A stretch of DNA of 6,976 bases from an uncultured Arenimonas sp. (GTDB lineage: Bacteria > Pseudomonadota > Gammaproteobacteria > Xanthomonadales > Xanthomonadaceae). Numbering within the stretch: position 1 is the first letter of the stretch; every line of letters starts with the position of its first letter. Below are positions 1 through 6,976 of this stretch, piece after piece. The notes below the pieces were generated by a model. The model was not told where the DNA came from. It searched no databases and saw only the letters and a list, made by a program, of their open reading frames with translations. The stretch is taken from positions 1 to 6,976 of the forward strand of contig CAMLKR010000123.1 of assembly GCA_946480565.1 (NCBI GenBank). The letters run 5' to 3'. Position numbers and translations under genes: made by a program.

Positions 1-505
1 TTTTGGCTTGACGCTCAAGCCAACCGCCGGCCCCATCAGGTACGAGTTCGACCATCTCGATACGGTCCTCGAAGACCGCGGTAATGCGACCATCGCTGAG
101 ACCCATGTAGTTGCCCGGGCGGACCCGGTAGGTCACCTTGTCCGGCCCCATCACCAGGCCGACGATGCCGCCACCGGCGCCGATCGTGCCGACCATGTCC
201 AGGCTGTCCAGCGGGAAGGCCTCGAGGACCTCCTTGCGCCGGTTCGGGTCGGGCCGCAGCGCGTTGCTGGAGTTGCTGTCCGGCAGCGGCTGGCTGAACG
301 GGTCGCGCAGGTTCTGCGCGGCGTACTCGAAGGTCTCGAACTGCTTCATCACCGGCAGCGGATCCAGCGGCGGCGCCGGGCGGGCGCGGACTTCCGCGAC
401 CCAGGCCTCGAGGTCGCCGCTGCCGCGCGTGCAGGCGGGCAGCAGGACCACGGCGGCGGCGATCAGGATGCCGGAAACCGCCTTCCTGCTCATGGACGAC
501 GCCAT
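1..505 (-). CDS. pilP: PilP, type IV pilus inner-membrane lipoprotein (C-terminus cut off by window edge)
   Basis: PilP is a periplasmic lipoprotein that binds the PilN/PilO pair and contacts the PilQ secretin, joining the inner- and outer-membrane parts of the type IV pilus machine. The reading frame is open from an ATG at 505 to the left edge and gives 168 residues. It begins with a lipoprotein signal peptide: basic start, hydrophobic stretch at about 11-22, and lipobox LPAC with the lipidated Cys at 25. A flexible proline-rich linker follows, with the family motif around RDPFSQP at 67-73. The C-terminal beta-sandwich domain (about 92-168) has a GTIGAGGG core. PilP is usually about 170-180 residues, so only a few residues should be missing. 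The ATG shares one base with the pilO stop (TGATG). A second Met at residue 5 is possible but has no Shine-Dalgarno-like sequence, whereas a GGGGG run lies 9 bases before the first ATG. Identity is firm from sequence and operon position; pilQ is expected next, outside the window. Confidence 0.95.
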   Translation of the reverse strand, partial: MASSMSRKAVSGILIAAAVVLLPACTRGSGDLEAWVAEVRARPAPPLDPLPVMKQFETFEYAAQNLRDPFSQPLPDSNSSNALRPDPNRRKEVLEAFPLDSLDMVGTIGAGGGIVGLVMGPDKVTYRVRPGNYMGLSDGRITAVFEDRIEMVELVPDGAGGWLERQAK

Positions 506-1146
506 CACTGGACACCCCCGGTGGTCGTCGCAGGCGCGGAGGCCGCGACTTCGTCTTCGTCAAGATAGCGGTAGGTCTTCACCGTGCCCTCCAGCACCAG
601 GGTCTGGTCCCCTTCGCCGCGCGGCTTCAGCGAGATGTCGTGCATGGTCATGATGACCACGCGCGGCAGCGAAGCCACGCCGCTGACGAAGGCGCCGAAC
701 TGGTGGTAGGTGCCCACCATGCGCAGGGCGATCGGCTTCTCGGCGTAGAACTCCAGCATGGTCTCGGCGCCGGGCTGGAACAGCTCGTTGTTGATGCCGC
801 TGGCCAGGGCGGTCTGCGACACGTCGACGATCAGGTCCGGCATCTCGTTCTTGCTGGGCAGCTGGCGCAGCATCTGCTGCAGCATCACTTCCATCTGGGC
901 GAGCTGCTGCTTGAGCGGCTCGAGATTGGAGGCGCGGCCCTGCTTGCCCTGGAACTCCTCGCGCAGCGTGACTTCGGTGGCCTCTTCTGCCTGGAGGGCG
1001 AGGCGCTTGTCGCTGACGAAGAAGTACCAGGTCAGGCCGATGATCAGCAGGCCCAGCAGGATGCAGGCGCCCACCTTGACCTGGAACGGCCACGCGCCCG
1101 AGTTGTTGAAATCGAGGTTGCGCAGGTCGACTTTCTTGCTGCTCAC
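505..1146 (-). CDS. pilO: PilO, type IV pilus inner-membrane alignment protein
   Basis: PilO forms a heterodimer with PilN in the inner membrane; together they carry PilP and connect cytoplasmic PilM to the secretin. The 213-residue protein has a short cytoplasmic N-terminus (1-24), one transmembrane helix (about 25-44), a periplasmic coiled coil (about 45-97, rich in Leu/Gln/Glu) and a C-terminal ferredoxin-like domain (about 100-195). The stretch LPSKNEMPDLI at 96-106 and the LFQPGAE motif at 122-128 are typical of the family. A short Ala/Thr-rich tail ends it. Length matches the family norm of about 205-215. It starts with GTG in the overlap GTGA with the pilN stop, preceded by an excellent AGGAGGT ribosome site. 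No other start in this frame would keep the conserved N-terminus. Its TGA shares one base with the pilP ATG. Confidence 0.96.
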   Translation of the reverse strand: MSSKKVDLRNLDFNNSGAWPFQVKVGACILLGLLIIGLTWYFFVSDKRLALQAEEATEVTLREEFQGKQGRASNLEPLKQQLAQMEVMLQQMLRQLPSKNEMPDLIVDVSQTALASGINNELFQPGAETMLEFYAEKPIALRMVGTYHQFGAFVSGVASLPRVVIMTMHDISLKPRGEGDQTLVLEGTVKTYRYLDEDEVAASAPATTTGGVQ

Positions 1147-1768
1147 GGCGCACCTCCTGCGGCCACGGCGGGAGCGGCGGCGGCGGGTGCCGGCGCAGCC
1201 GGTTCAACGGCGGCTTCTTCCTCGGAGGCGGGGCTCTTCAGAGTCACCTTCAGCGAGAAGGAGTTGGGCAGGCCCTTGTCGGTGCCCTTCGCCTCGATGA
1301 TGGACAGGTCGGGGTTGGTCATCCAGCCCGATTCCTCGAGGTTGCGCATGTAGGAGCTGACCCGCGCATTGGACTGCGCCATGCCTTCCAGCGTCAGGAC
1401 CTGGCCGCTCTGCTTGATCGAGTTCAGGCGGACGCCCTCGGGGATCGTGCGGACCAGCTCATCGAACAGGTGCACCATCTGCGAACGGCTGGCCTGCAGC
1501 TGCTCGATCACCTGCTTGCGGGCGAGCAGGTTGGCCTTCTTCTTGTCCAGCTCCTCGATTTCCTTGATCTGCTGGTCGACGATCACGATCTGGTCGCGCA
1601 GGTACTGGTTGCGCGCCATCTGACCCTCGATCTGGCCGTTGTAGTACATGACGATCAGGAAGCTGACGACGAGGGCGATGCCCGCCGCCAGCCCGAGCAT
1701 GGTCATGAACTCCTTCTGGCGCTGCTTGCGCCGTTCGGAGCGCCACGGAAGTAGATTGATTCTGGCCA

Positions 1769-1769
<1 letters not shown>
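1143..1769 (-). CDS. pilN: PilN, type IV pilus inner-membrane alignment protein
   Basis: PilN anchors PilM to the membrane through its N-terminal peptide and pairs with PilO in the periplasm. The protein begins with ARINLLPWR (residues 2-10), the classic PilM-binding signature. A basic stretch follows, then a transmembrane helix (about 22-43), a periplasmic coiled coil (about 45-98) and a ferredoxin-like domain (about 99-178). The last 30 residues are an acidic then Ala/Pro-rich tail, probably disordered. The length is 208 residues, slightly above the usual 180-200 because of that tail. I chose the ATG at 1769. An in-frame GTG at 1799 would add ten residues that only reflect pilM coding sequence read in another frame and would displace the conserved start. 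The ATG shares one base with the pilM stop (TGATG), and the pilN stop overlaps the pilO GTG by four bases. Confidence 0.96.
1151..1157 (-). promoter_or_regulatory. Ribosome binding site of pilO
   Basis: The minus strand reads AGGAGGT four bases before the pilO GTG (intervening GCGCC counted from 1151 down). It is a near-perfect Shine-Dalgarno sequence located inside the last codons of pilN. It supports the GTG at 1146 as the true start and suggests that strong initiation offsets the non-ATG codon. Confidence 0.8.
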
Positions 1770-2860
<1,091 letters not shown>

Positions 2861-2876
2861 ATTGGTGCGCCGTTAC

Positions 2877-2906
2877 ATTAAATAACGAAAAATTCCCAAA
2901 TGGCAA
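2877..2906 (-). promoter_or_regulatory. Predicted sigma70-type promoter of the pilMNOP operon
   Basis: On the minus strand TTGCCA (-35, at 2906-2901, five of six consensus bases) is followed after 18 bases by TTTAAT (-10, at 2882-2877, five of six). The region 2877-2900 is strikingly AT-rich against a GC-rich background, which fits an open-complex site. The predicted start near 2870 gives a leader of about 43 bases ahead of pilM. A TATTTA two bases upstream is a poorer alternative -10. Confidence 0.65.
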
Positions 2907-3025
2907 TGCCCCCCCTACCTGGGTCCATTCCCACCGGCCGGCTTACCCCTTCGCGCTCCCCCTATAGACGCATTCGACCCCGGAATCCGGCCGCCCCCAC
3001 GGCAACTCCGGGTCATGGCACGTTC

Positions 3026-3031
3026 TATACT
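3026..3031 (+). promoter_or_regulatory. Predicted -10 box of the mrcA promoter
   Basis: TATACT matches the -10 consensus at five of six positions and lies 40 bases before the mrcA ATG, placing transcription start near 3038 with a leader of about 34 bases. The base at -35 spacing (CAACTC at 3003-3008, 17 bases away) matches poorly, so the promoter may be weak or need an activator. The box lies inside the longer in-frame reading of mrcA, one reason to prefer the downstream start. Confidence 0.5.
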
Positions 3032-3057
3032 CCCTGCCCCACGTCGATGTAAACCTC

Positions 3058-3065
3058 GGGAGAGG
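3058..3065 (+). promoter_or_regulatory. Ribosome binding site of mrcA (decides the start)
   Basis: GGGAGAGG lies 6 bases before the ATG at 3072. The alternative in-frame ATG at 3015 has no such site. This places the start so that the protein begins with a short basic segment followed directly by its membrane anchor. Confidence 0.75.
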
Positions 3066-3071
3066 CCCTGG

Positions 3072-5525
3072 ATGGCCCGATTCGCACGCCTGCTCCGCCG
3101 GGCAATGATCCTTTTCGCCGGACTGGCCCTGCTTGGCCTGATCGCTTTGGGCGTCCTCTACTGGCTGATCGCCCCCCGCCTCCCGGACGTGCAGGAACTG
3201 CGCAACGTCGAGCTCCAGGTCCCACTGAGCATCTACACCCGCGACGGCAAGCTGGTGGCCCTGATCGGCGAAACGCGGCGTTTTCCGGTGGAGATCGAGG
3301 ATGTGCCGGAGCACGTCAAGAACGCCTTCATCGCCATCGAGGACGCCCGATTCTACGAACACCCGGGCGTCGACTGGCGCGGCATCGGCCGCGCCGTGTG
3401 GCTGCTGGCGACCACCGACGACCGCCGCGTGCCGGGCGGCAGCACCATCACCCAGCAGGTCGCGCGGCAGTTCTTCCTGAGCGCCGAATACTCCTATACC
3501 CGCAAGCTCACCGAGATCTTCCTGGCCCTGAAGATGGAGCGGGAACTGAGCAAGGACGAGATCTTCGAGCTCTACCTGAACAAGAGTTTCTTCGGCAACC
3601 GCGCCTATGGCGTAGCTGCCGCCGCCGAGTTCTATTACGGCAAGCGCCTGGACCAGCTCACCCTGGCCGAGGCCGCGACCCTGGCCTCGATCCCGAAGTT
3701 CCCGTCCAGCGGCAACCCGATCATCAACCCGGACCGGGCCCTGGTGCGCCGCAACTACGTGCTGCTGCGCATGCGCGAGGAGGGCCTGATCACGCCGGCC
3801 CAGGAGCAGGCGGCCCAGGCCGAACCGGTCAACGCCAGCCCGCATGAGCCGAAGGTGGAGGCCGACGCGCCCTACATCGCCGAGATGGTCCGCGCGGAAA
3901 TGGAGCAGCGCTACGGCGCCGAGGCCACCACCAGTGGCCTGAAGGTCTACACGACGCTCGACAGCGTCCACCAGGCCGCCGCGGCCCAGGCCGTGCAGTC
4001 GGGCCTGCTTGAATACGACCGGCGCCACGGCTGGCGCGGCGCCGAGGCCCAGCTGGCGCTGGCCGACGGTGAGTCCCTCGCGGACCTGCGCAAGCGCCTG
4101 CGCGCCTACCCCACCCTGGGCGGCCTGTCGGCGGTGCTGGTGACCGGCACCAGCGCCGGCAAGGCCGAGCTGCTCACGGCCGCCGGAACGGCCCTGCAGC
4201 TCGACGCCGAGGGCACCCGCTGGACCGGCAAGGCGCCGGACCAGGTGCTCAAGCGCGGCGACGTCGTCCGGATCGGGCTCGACCCCGCCACCGGCAAGCT
4301 GCGGCTGGCGCAGATCCCCCAGGCCCAGGCCACCCTGGTCTCCCTGCAGCCGGAGGATGGCGCCATCCGCGCCCTGGTCGGCGGCTTCAGCTTCGGCCTG
4401 AACAAGTTCAACCGCGCCACCCAGGCCCAGCGCCTGCCCGGCTCGAGCTTCAAGCCCTTCGTCTACGCCGCGGCCTTCGAGCGCGGATTCTCGCCGGCCA
4501 GCATCGTGCTGGACGCGCCGGTGGTGTTCCGCGACCGCGCCGGCAACGTCTGGCGGCCGCAGAACGACGCCGGCAACTTCGCCGGCCCGATGCGCCTGCG
4601 CGAGGCCATGGTGCAGTCGCGCAACCTGGTGTCGGTGCGCCTGCTGGACGCCATCGGCGTCGACTTCGCCAGCCGCTACATCACCCAGTTCGGCTTCAGC
4701 CAGGAAAGCCTGCCGCCGAACCTGTCGATGTCGCTGGGCACCTCCTCGCTGACGCCGCTGTCGATCGCCCGCGGTTACGCCGTGTTCGCCAACGGCGGCT
4801 ACCGCATCGACCCCTGGTTCATCGAGAAGGTGCTCGACCGCAATGGCGTGGTGCTGTCGGAAACCCAGCCGGCGCGTGCCTGCCGCGGTTGCCCGGGCCG
4901 GGCCGCCGGCGAGCAGCGCGCCACCGCGGTCGTCGACGGCTTCGACTTCAGCCCCGAAGGCGCCGCGCCCACGCCCGCGCCGGAAGCCGAGACCGCTCCG
5001 GTCGAGCCGGAGGCCGCGCAGGGCCCGCTGGTGCTGGCGCCCCGCGCCATCGACGAGCGCACCGCCTTCCTGGTCAGTTCGCTGATGAAGGACGTGGTCA
5101 AGCGCGGCACCGCCACCGCGGCCAAGGTGCTCGAACGCGACGACATCGGCGGCAAGACCGGCTCCACCAATGACCACCGCGACGCCTGGTTCTCGGGCTT
5201 CGGCGGAGACCTGGTGACCACGGTCTGGGTCGGCAAGGACGACTTCTCCAGCCTCGGACGCCGCGAATACGGCGGCAAGGCGGCGCTGCCGATCTGGATC
5301 GACTACATGCGCGTGGCGCTGAAGGACGTCCCCGTGGTCGAGGCCGTGCCCCCGCCCGGCATCGTCACCGCCGCCATCAGCCCGGCCACCGGCCGCCTGC
5401 TGCCGGAAGGCACGCCGGGGGCGATGACCGAATACTTCAAGCGCGAGGACTACGAGCGCATCACCACCAGCGGCTTCGACCTCGACCCGGCCCTGAGCAA
5501 CGAAGAGGCCTTCGACATCTTCTGA
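3072..5525 (+). CDS. mrcA: Penicillin-binding protein 1A, bifunctional peptidoglycan synthase
   Basis: This class A PBP polymerises lipid II into glycan strands and cross-links the stem peptides in the periplasm; in pseudomonads it is called ponA. The 817-residue protein has a cytoplasmic basic start and a membrane anchor (about 10-33). The GT51 transglycosylase domain spans about 58-235, with EDARFYEHPG (catalytic Glu90), GGSTITQQ (122-129) and RKLTE with the second Glu148. An OB-type insert (about 318-425) separates it from the transpeptidase. The transpeptidase has SSFK (nucleophile Ser458, Lys461), SRN (516-518) and KTGST (695-699). Length fits the family (about 800-850). An acidic Pro/Ala-rich insert (about 600-655) with a CRGC pair (604-607) interrupts the transpeptidase between SxN and KTG. 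The start at 3072 is preferred over 3015 because of the ribosome site and the -10 box. It is divergent from pilM, as in Pseudomonas, and followed after 17 bases by a hypothetical gene. Confidence 0.97.
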   Translation: MARFARLLRRAMILFAGLALLGLIALGVLYWLIAPRLPDVQELRNVELQVPLSIYTRDGKLVALIGETRRFPVEIEDVPEHVKNAFIAIEDARFYEHPGVDWRGIGRAVWLLATTDDRRVPGGSTITQQVARQFFLSAEYSYTRKLTEIFLALKMERELSKDEIFELYLNKSFFGNRAYGVAAAAEFYYGKRLDQLTLAEAATLASIPKFPSSGNPIINPDRALVRRNYVLLRMREEGLITPAQEQAAQAEPVNASPHEPKVEADAPYIAEMVRAEMEQRYGAEATTSGLKVYTTLDSVHQAAAAQAVQSGLLEYDRRHGWRGAEAQLALADGESLADLRKRLRAYPTLGGLSAVLVTGTSAGKAELLTAAGTALQLDAEGTRWTGKAPDQVLKRGDVVRIGLDPATGKLRLAQIPQAQATLVSLQPEDGAIRALVGGFSFGLNKFNRATQAQRLPGSSFKPFVYAAAFERGFSPASIVLDAPVVFRDRAGNVWRPQNDAGNFAGPMRLREAMVQSRNLVSVRLLDAIGVDFASRYITQFGFSQESLPPNLSMSLGTSSLTPLSIARGYAVFANGGYRIDPWFIEKVLDRNGVVLSETQPARACRGCPGRAAGEQRATAVVDGFDFSPEGAAPTPAPEAETAPVEPEAAQGPLVLAPRAIDERTAFLVSSLMKDVVKRGTATAAKVLERDDIGGKTGSTNDHRDAWFSGFGGDLVTTVWVGKDDFSSLGRREYGGKAALPIWIDYMRVALKDVPVVEAVPPPGIVTAAISPATGRLLPEGTPGAMTEYFKREDYERITTSGFDLDPALSNEEAFDIF

Positions 5526-5542
5526 CCCGGGAGCGACCTGCC

Positions 5543-6157
5543 GTGAGTCCCCGCCAGCGCGATGATCCCCGCAGCCGACAGCAGCGGCTCCGGGTGGCCG
5601 AAGAAGCCGCCCGGCTGATCCTCGAGGGTGCCCAGGGCGACCTGGAGGCGGCGCGACGCAAGGCCGCGTCCCGCCTGGGCCTGCGGGACGAGGCCCTGCT
5701 GCCCAGCGGCGAGGAGGTCCGGGAAGCGCTGCGCGGCCGCCAGCGCCTGTTCCAGTCGGATGCCGCGGCCCGGTTGCCCCGCCTGCGGCAGGCAGCGCTG
5801 GACGCGATGCAGTTCTTCGCGGCGTTCGAACCGCGGCTGGCCGGCCCGGTGCTCGACGGCGACGTGGTGGATGCCACGGTGGTCACCCTGCACCTGCACG
5901 CCGACGACCCGGACGCGGTCGCGCTCCAGCTTCATGAACGCGGGATCCCCGCGAGGCAATGCCTCCGGCGGCTGCGACTGGAACGCGGCGCGGCGGCCGA
6001 GGTGCCGGCCTGGGAATTCGCCGCCGACGGCATCGGCTTCGAGCTGCTGGTGCTGCCGACCCGCGCCCTGCGCCAGCCGCCCTTCGACCCGCTGGACGAC
6101 CGGCCGATGGCGCGCGCCTCGGCCGGCGCCCTGCGAAGGCGCATGGACGAGGCCTGA
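5543..6157 (+). CDS. Conserved hypothetical protein, possible degenerate nucleotidyltransferase fold
   Basis: I cannot assign a proven function. The 204-residue product has no signal peptide or membrane segment, so it should be cytoplasmic. Residues about 10-95 look helical and rich in Arg, Glu and Ala, with RLGLRDEALLPSGEEVREAL (45-64) the most family-like stretch. Residues about 96-180 alternate strands and helices: FEPRLAGPVLDG (95-106), then a hydrophobic strand ending LHLHADDPDAVALQL (116-130), then GFELLVLP (165-172) and PLDDRPMARA (183-192). G-x4-G followed by a strand recalls nucleotidyltransferases of the MNT type, but the Asp-x-Asp metal pair expected in that strand is replaced by His/Leu, so any such activity is doubtful. 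From memory, similar proteins of about 200 residues occur in many beta- and gammaproteobacteria under conflicting names. It starts with GTG, with GGGAG 9 bases upstream, 17 bases after mrcA, suggesting one transcript. Codon use matches its neighbours. Confidence 0.85.
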   Translation: MSPRQRDDPRSRQQRLRVAEEAARLILEGAQGDLEAARRKAASRLGLRDEALLPSGEEVREALRGRQRLFQSDAAARLPRLRQAALDAMQFFAAFEPRLAGPVLDGDVVDATVVTLHLHADDPDAVALQLHERGIPARQCLRRLRLERGAAAEVPAWEFAADGIGFELLVLPTRALRQPPFDPLDDRPMARASAGALRRRMDEA

Positions 6158-6175
6158 GCCCGGCGTCGGCGACAA

Positions 6176-6208
6176 AAGGAAACGCCCCGCATCGCGGGGC
6201 GCTTCTTC
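6176..6208. terminator. Bidirectional rho-independent terminator between the hypothetical gene and gltA
   Basis: A perfect 8-bp GC stem (CGCCCCGC at 6183-6190, GCGGGGCG at 6194-6201) closes an ATC loop. After one A/C mismatch the stem continues with about five weaker pairs (6177-6181 with 6203-6207, one of them G-U). Reading the minus strand, the stem is followed by TTTCCTTTTG, a good U-tract for ending gltA. Reading plus, it is followed by CTTCTTC, a weaker tract. It lies 25 bases after the stop of the plus-strand gene and 23 bases after the stop of gltA, so it is well placed to serve both converging units. Confidence 0.88.
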
Positions 6209-6224
6209 AACGGCGTGGCGGCGA

Positions 6225-6976
6225 TCAGCGCTTGTCGAGCGCGACGTAGTCGCGGTTCGCGGCGCCGGTGTAGATCTGGCGCGGACGGCCGATCTTGGCT
6301 TCCGGGTCGGTCTGCTGCTCGAGCCAGTGGCTGACCCAGCCGGCGGTGCGGGCGATGGCGAACATCACCGTGAACATCTCGGTCGGGATGCCCAGCGCCT
6401 TGTAGATGATGCCGGAGTAGAAGTCGACGTTCGGGTAGAGCTTGCGCTGGATGAAGTACTCGTCCTTGAGCGCGGCCTCTTCCAGGCGCATCGCCACTTC
6501 CAGCATCGGGTCGTTGACGCCCAGGTCGGCCAGCACCTTGTGGCACATCTCGCGGATGATGGTCGCGCGCGGGTCGAAGTTCTTGTACACGCGGTGGCCG
6601 AAGCCCATCAGGCGGAAGCCGGAGTTCTTGTCCTTGGCGCGATCGACGGCCTTGGCGACGTCCTCCGGGCGGCCGATCTCGGCCAGCATCTTCAGCACGG
6701 CCTCGTTGGCGCCGCCGTGCGCCGGGCCCCACAGCGCGGCCACGCCGGCGGCGACGCAGGCATAGGGGTTGGCGCCGGTGGAGCCGACCAGGCGGACGGT
6801 TGACGTGGAGGCGTTCTGCTCGTGGTCGGCGTGCAGGATGAACAGCAGGTCCAGCGCCTTGGCGGCGACCGGCTTGAGCGCCAGCGGCTCGCTCGGCACC
6901 TCGAACATCATGTGCAGGAAACGCTCGACGTACTCGAGGTTGTTGCGCGGGTAGCGCACCGGCCAGCCGATCGAAT
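6225..6976 (-). CDS. gltA: Citrate synthase, type II (N-terminal part outside the window)
   Basis: Citrate synthase condenses oxaloacetate and acetyl-CoA to citrate, the entry step of the TCA cycle, in the cytoplasm. The window holds the last 249 complete codons and the stop; the frame is open through the right edge, where the residues SIGWPVRYP continue the conserved domain. The GTG at 6959 is an internal valine, not a start. The family motifs are all present: [10 protein letters not shown] (first visible His about 48), GPAHGGANE (His86, equivalent to catalytic His264 of the E. coli enzyme), [14 protein letters not shown] (His127, equivalent to His305) and YPNVDFYSG (Asp184, equivalent to Asp362). 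The C-terminal RPRQIYTGA is also typical. The full protein should be about 430 residues. It converges on the hypothetical gene across a shared terminator. Its promoter lies outside the window. Confidence 0.97.
   Translation of the reverse strand, partial: SIGWPVRYPRNNLEYVERFLHMMFEVPSEPLALKPVAAKALDLLFILHADHEQNASTSTVRLVGSTGANPYACVAAGVAALWGPAHGGANEAVLKMLAEIGRPEDVAKAVDRAKDKNSGFRLMGFGHRVYKNFDPRATIIREMCHKVLADLGVNDPMLEVAMRLEEAALKDEYFIQRKLYPNVDFYSGIIYKALGIPTEMFTVMFAIARTAGWVSHWLEQQTDPEAKIGRPRQIYTGAANRDYVALDKR

Noticed and set aside
640..1353. A 237-codon plus-strand open frame opposite pilO and pilN
   Set aside because: It is antisense to two clearly identified pil genes, and its product is a His/Leu/Gln/Ala-rich shadow with no domain.
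3016..3031. TGGCACG resembling the -24 element of a sigma54 promoter upstream of mrcA
   Set aside because: The required -12 element (TTGCA/T after four bases) is ATACT here, lacking the essential GC, so a sigma54 promoter is not supported.
3015..3071. Upstream in-frame ATG for mrcA adding 19 residues
   Set aside because: It has no ribosome site, includes the likely -10 box, and the added residues do not resemble the start of PBP1A.
2943..5177. A 744-codon open frame on the minus strand opposite mrcA
   Set aside because: It lies antisense to a fully motif-supported PBP1A. Its product is rich in Arg, Gly, Ala, Gln and His with no recognisable domain, the usual shadow of a GC-rich gene read in the complementary frame.
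5628..6803. A 391-codon open frame on the plus strand spanning the hypothetical gene, the terminator and antisense gltA
   Set aside because: It crosses a strong terminator and two genes in other frames, and its composition (runs of Arg, Pro, Cys, Trp) is unlike a real protein.
6957..6959. GTG as a start codon for gltA
   Set aside because: The frame and citrate synthase similarity continue upstream to the window edge, so this is an internal valine codon of a gene truncated by the window.

Overview
The window looks like core chromosome from a GC-rich gammaproteobacterium. The gene content (PilMNOP, PBP1A, type II citrate synthase), the G/C-ending codons and the protein wording best fit the Xanthomonadales (Lysobacteraceae/Xanthomonadaceae, Lysobacter/Luteimonas/Xanthomonas-like). 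That placement is inference from gene order and protein style; no rRNA or other taxonomic marker is present. I see no mobile element, CRISPR array, tRNA, phage gene or defence system.

Left part, minus strand (1-2827): the type IV pilus alignment operon pilM-pilN-pilO-pilP, read right to left. PilM is a cytoplasmic actin-like protein, PilN and PilO are single-pass inner-membrane proteins, and PilP is a lipoprotein that links them to the PilQ secretin. pilP runs off the left edge, lacking only its C-terminal end, and pilQ would be expected just beyond. All three gene junctions overlap (TGATG, GTGA, TGATG), so the genes are tightly coupled in translation. Two genes (pilM, pilO) start with GTG.

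Centre (2828-3071): a 244-base divergent control region. It contains an AT-rich patch with a good sigma70-type promoter for pilM on the minus strand, a -10 box for the PBP1A gene on the plus strand, and a small inverted repeat in the pilM leader.

Right of centre, plus strand (3072-6157): mrcA/ponA, a full-length class A penicillin-binding protein 1A with all catalytic motifs, followed after 17 bases by a conserved hypothetical gene of 204 codons that probably shares its transcript. Divergence of ponA from pilM is a known arrangement in Pseudomonas and related bacteria. It makes sense because pilus machinery has to cross the peptidoglycan that PBP1A builds, though the window itself does not prove a functional link.

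Right edge, minus strand (6225-6976): the C-terminal 249 codons of citrate synthase (gltA), converging on the hypothetical gene. A strong GC hairpin at 6183-6201 sits between the two stop codons and probably terminates both transcripts.

The most useful points for follow-up are the function of the 204-residue protein (possibly a degenerate nucleotidyltransferase fold), a CxxC-containing acidic proline/alanine-rich insert inside the PBP1A transpeptidase domain, and the compact divergent promoter region. I found no convincing evidence of a wholly undescribed system here.
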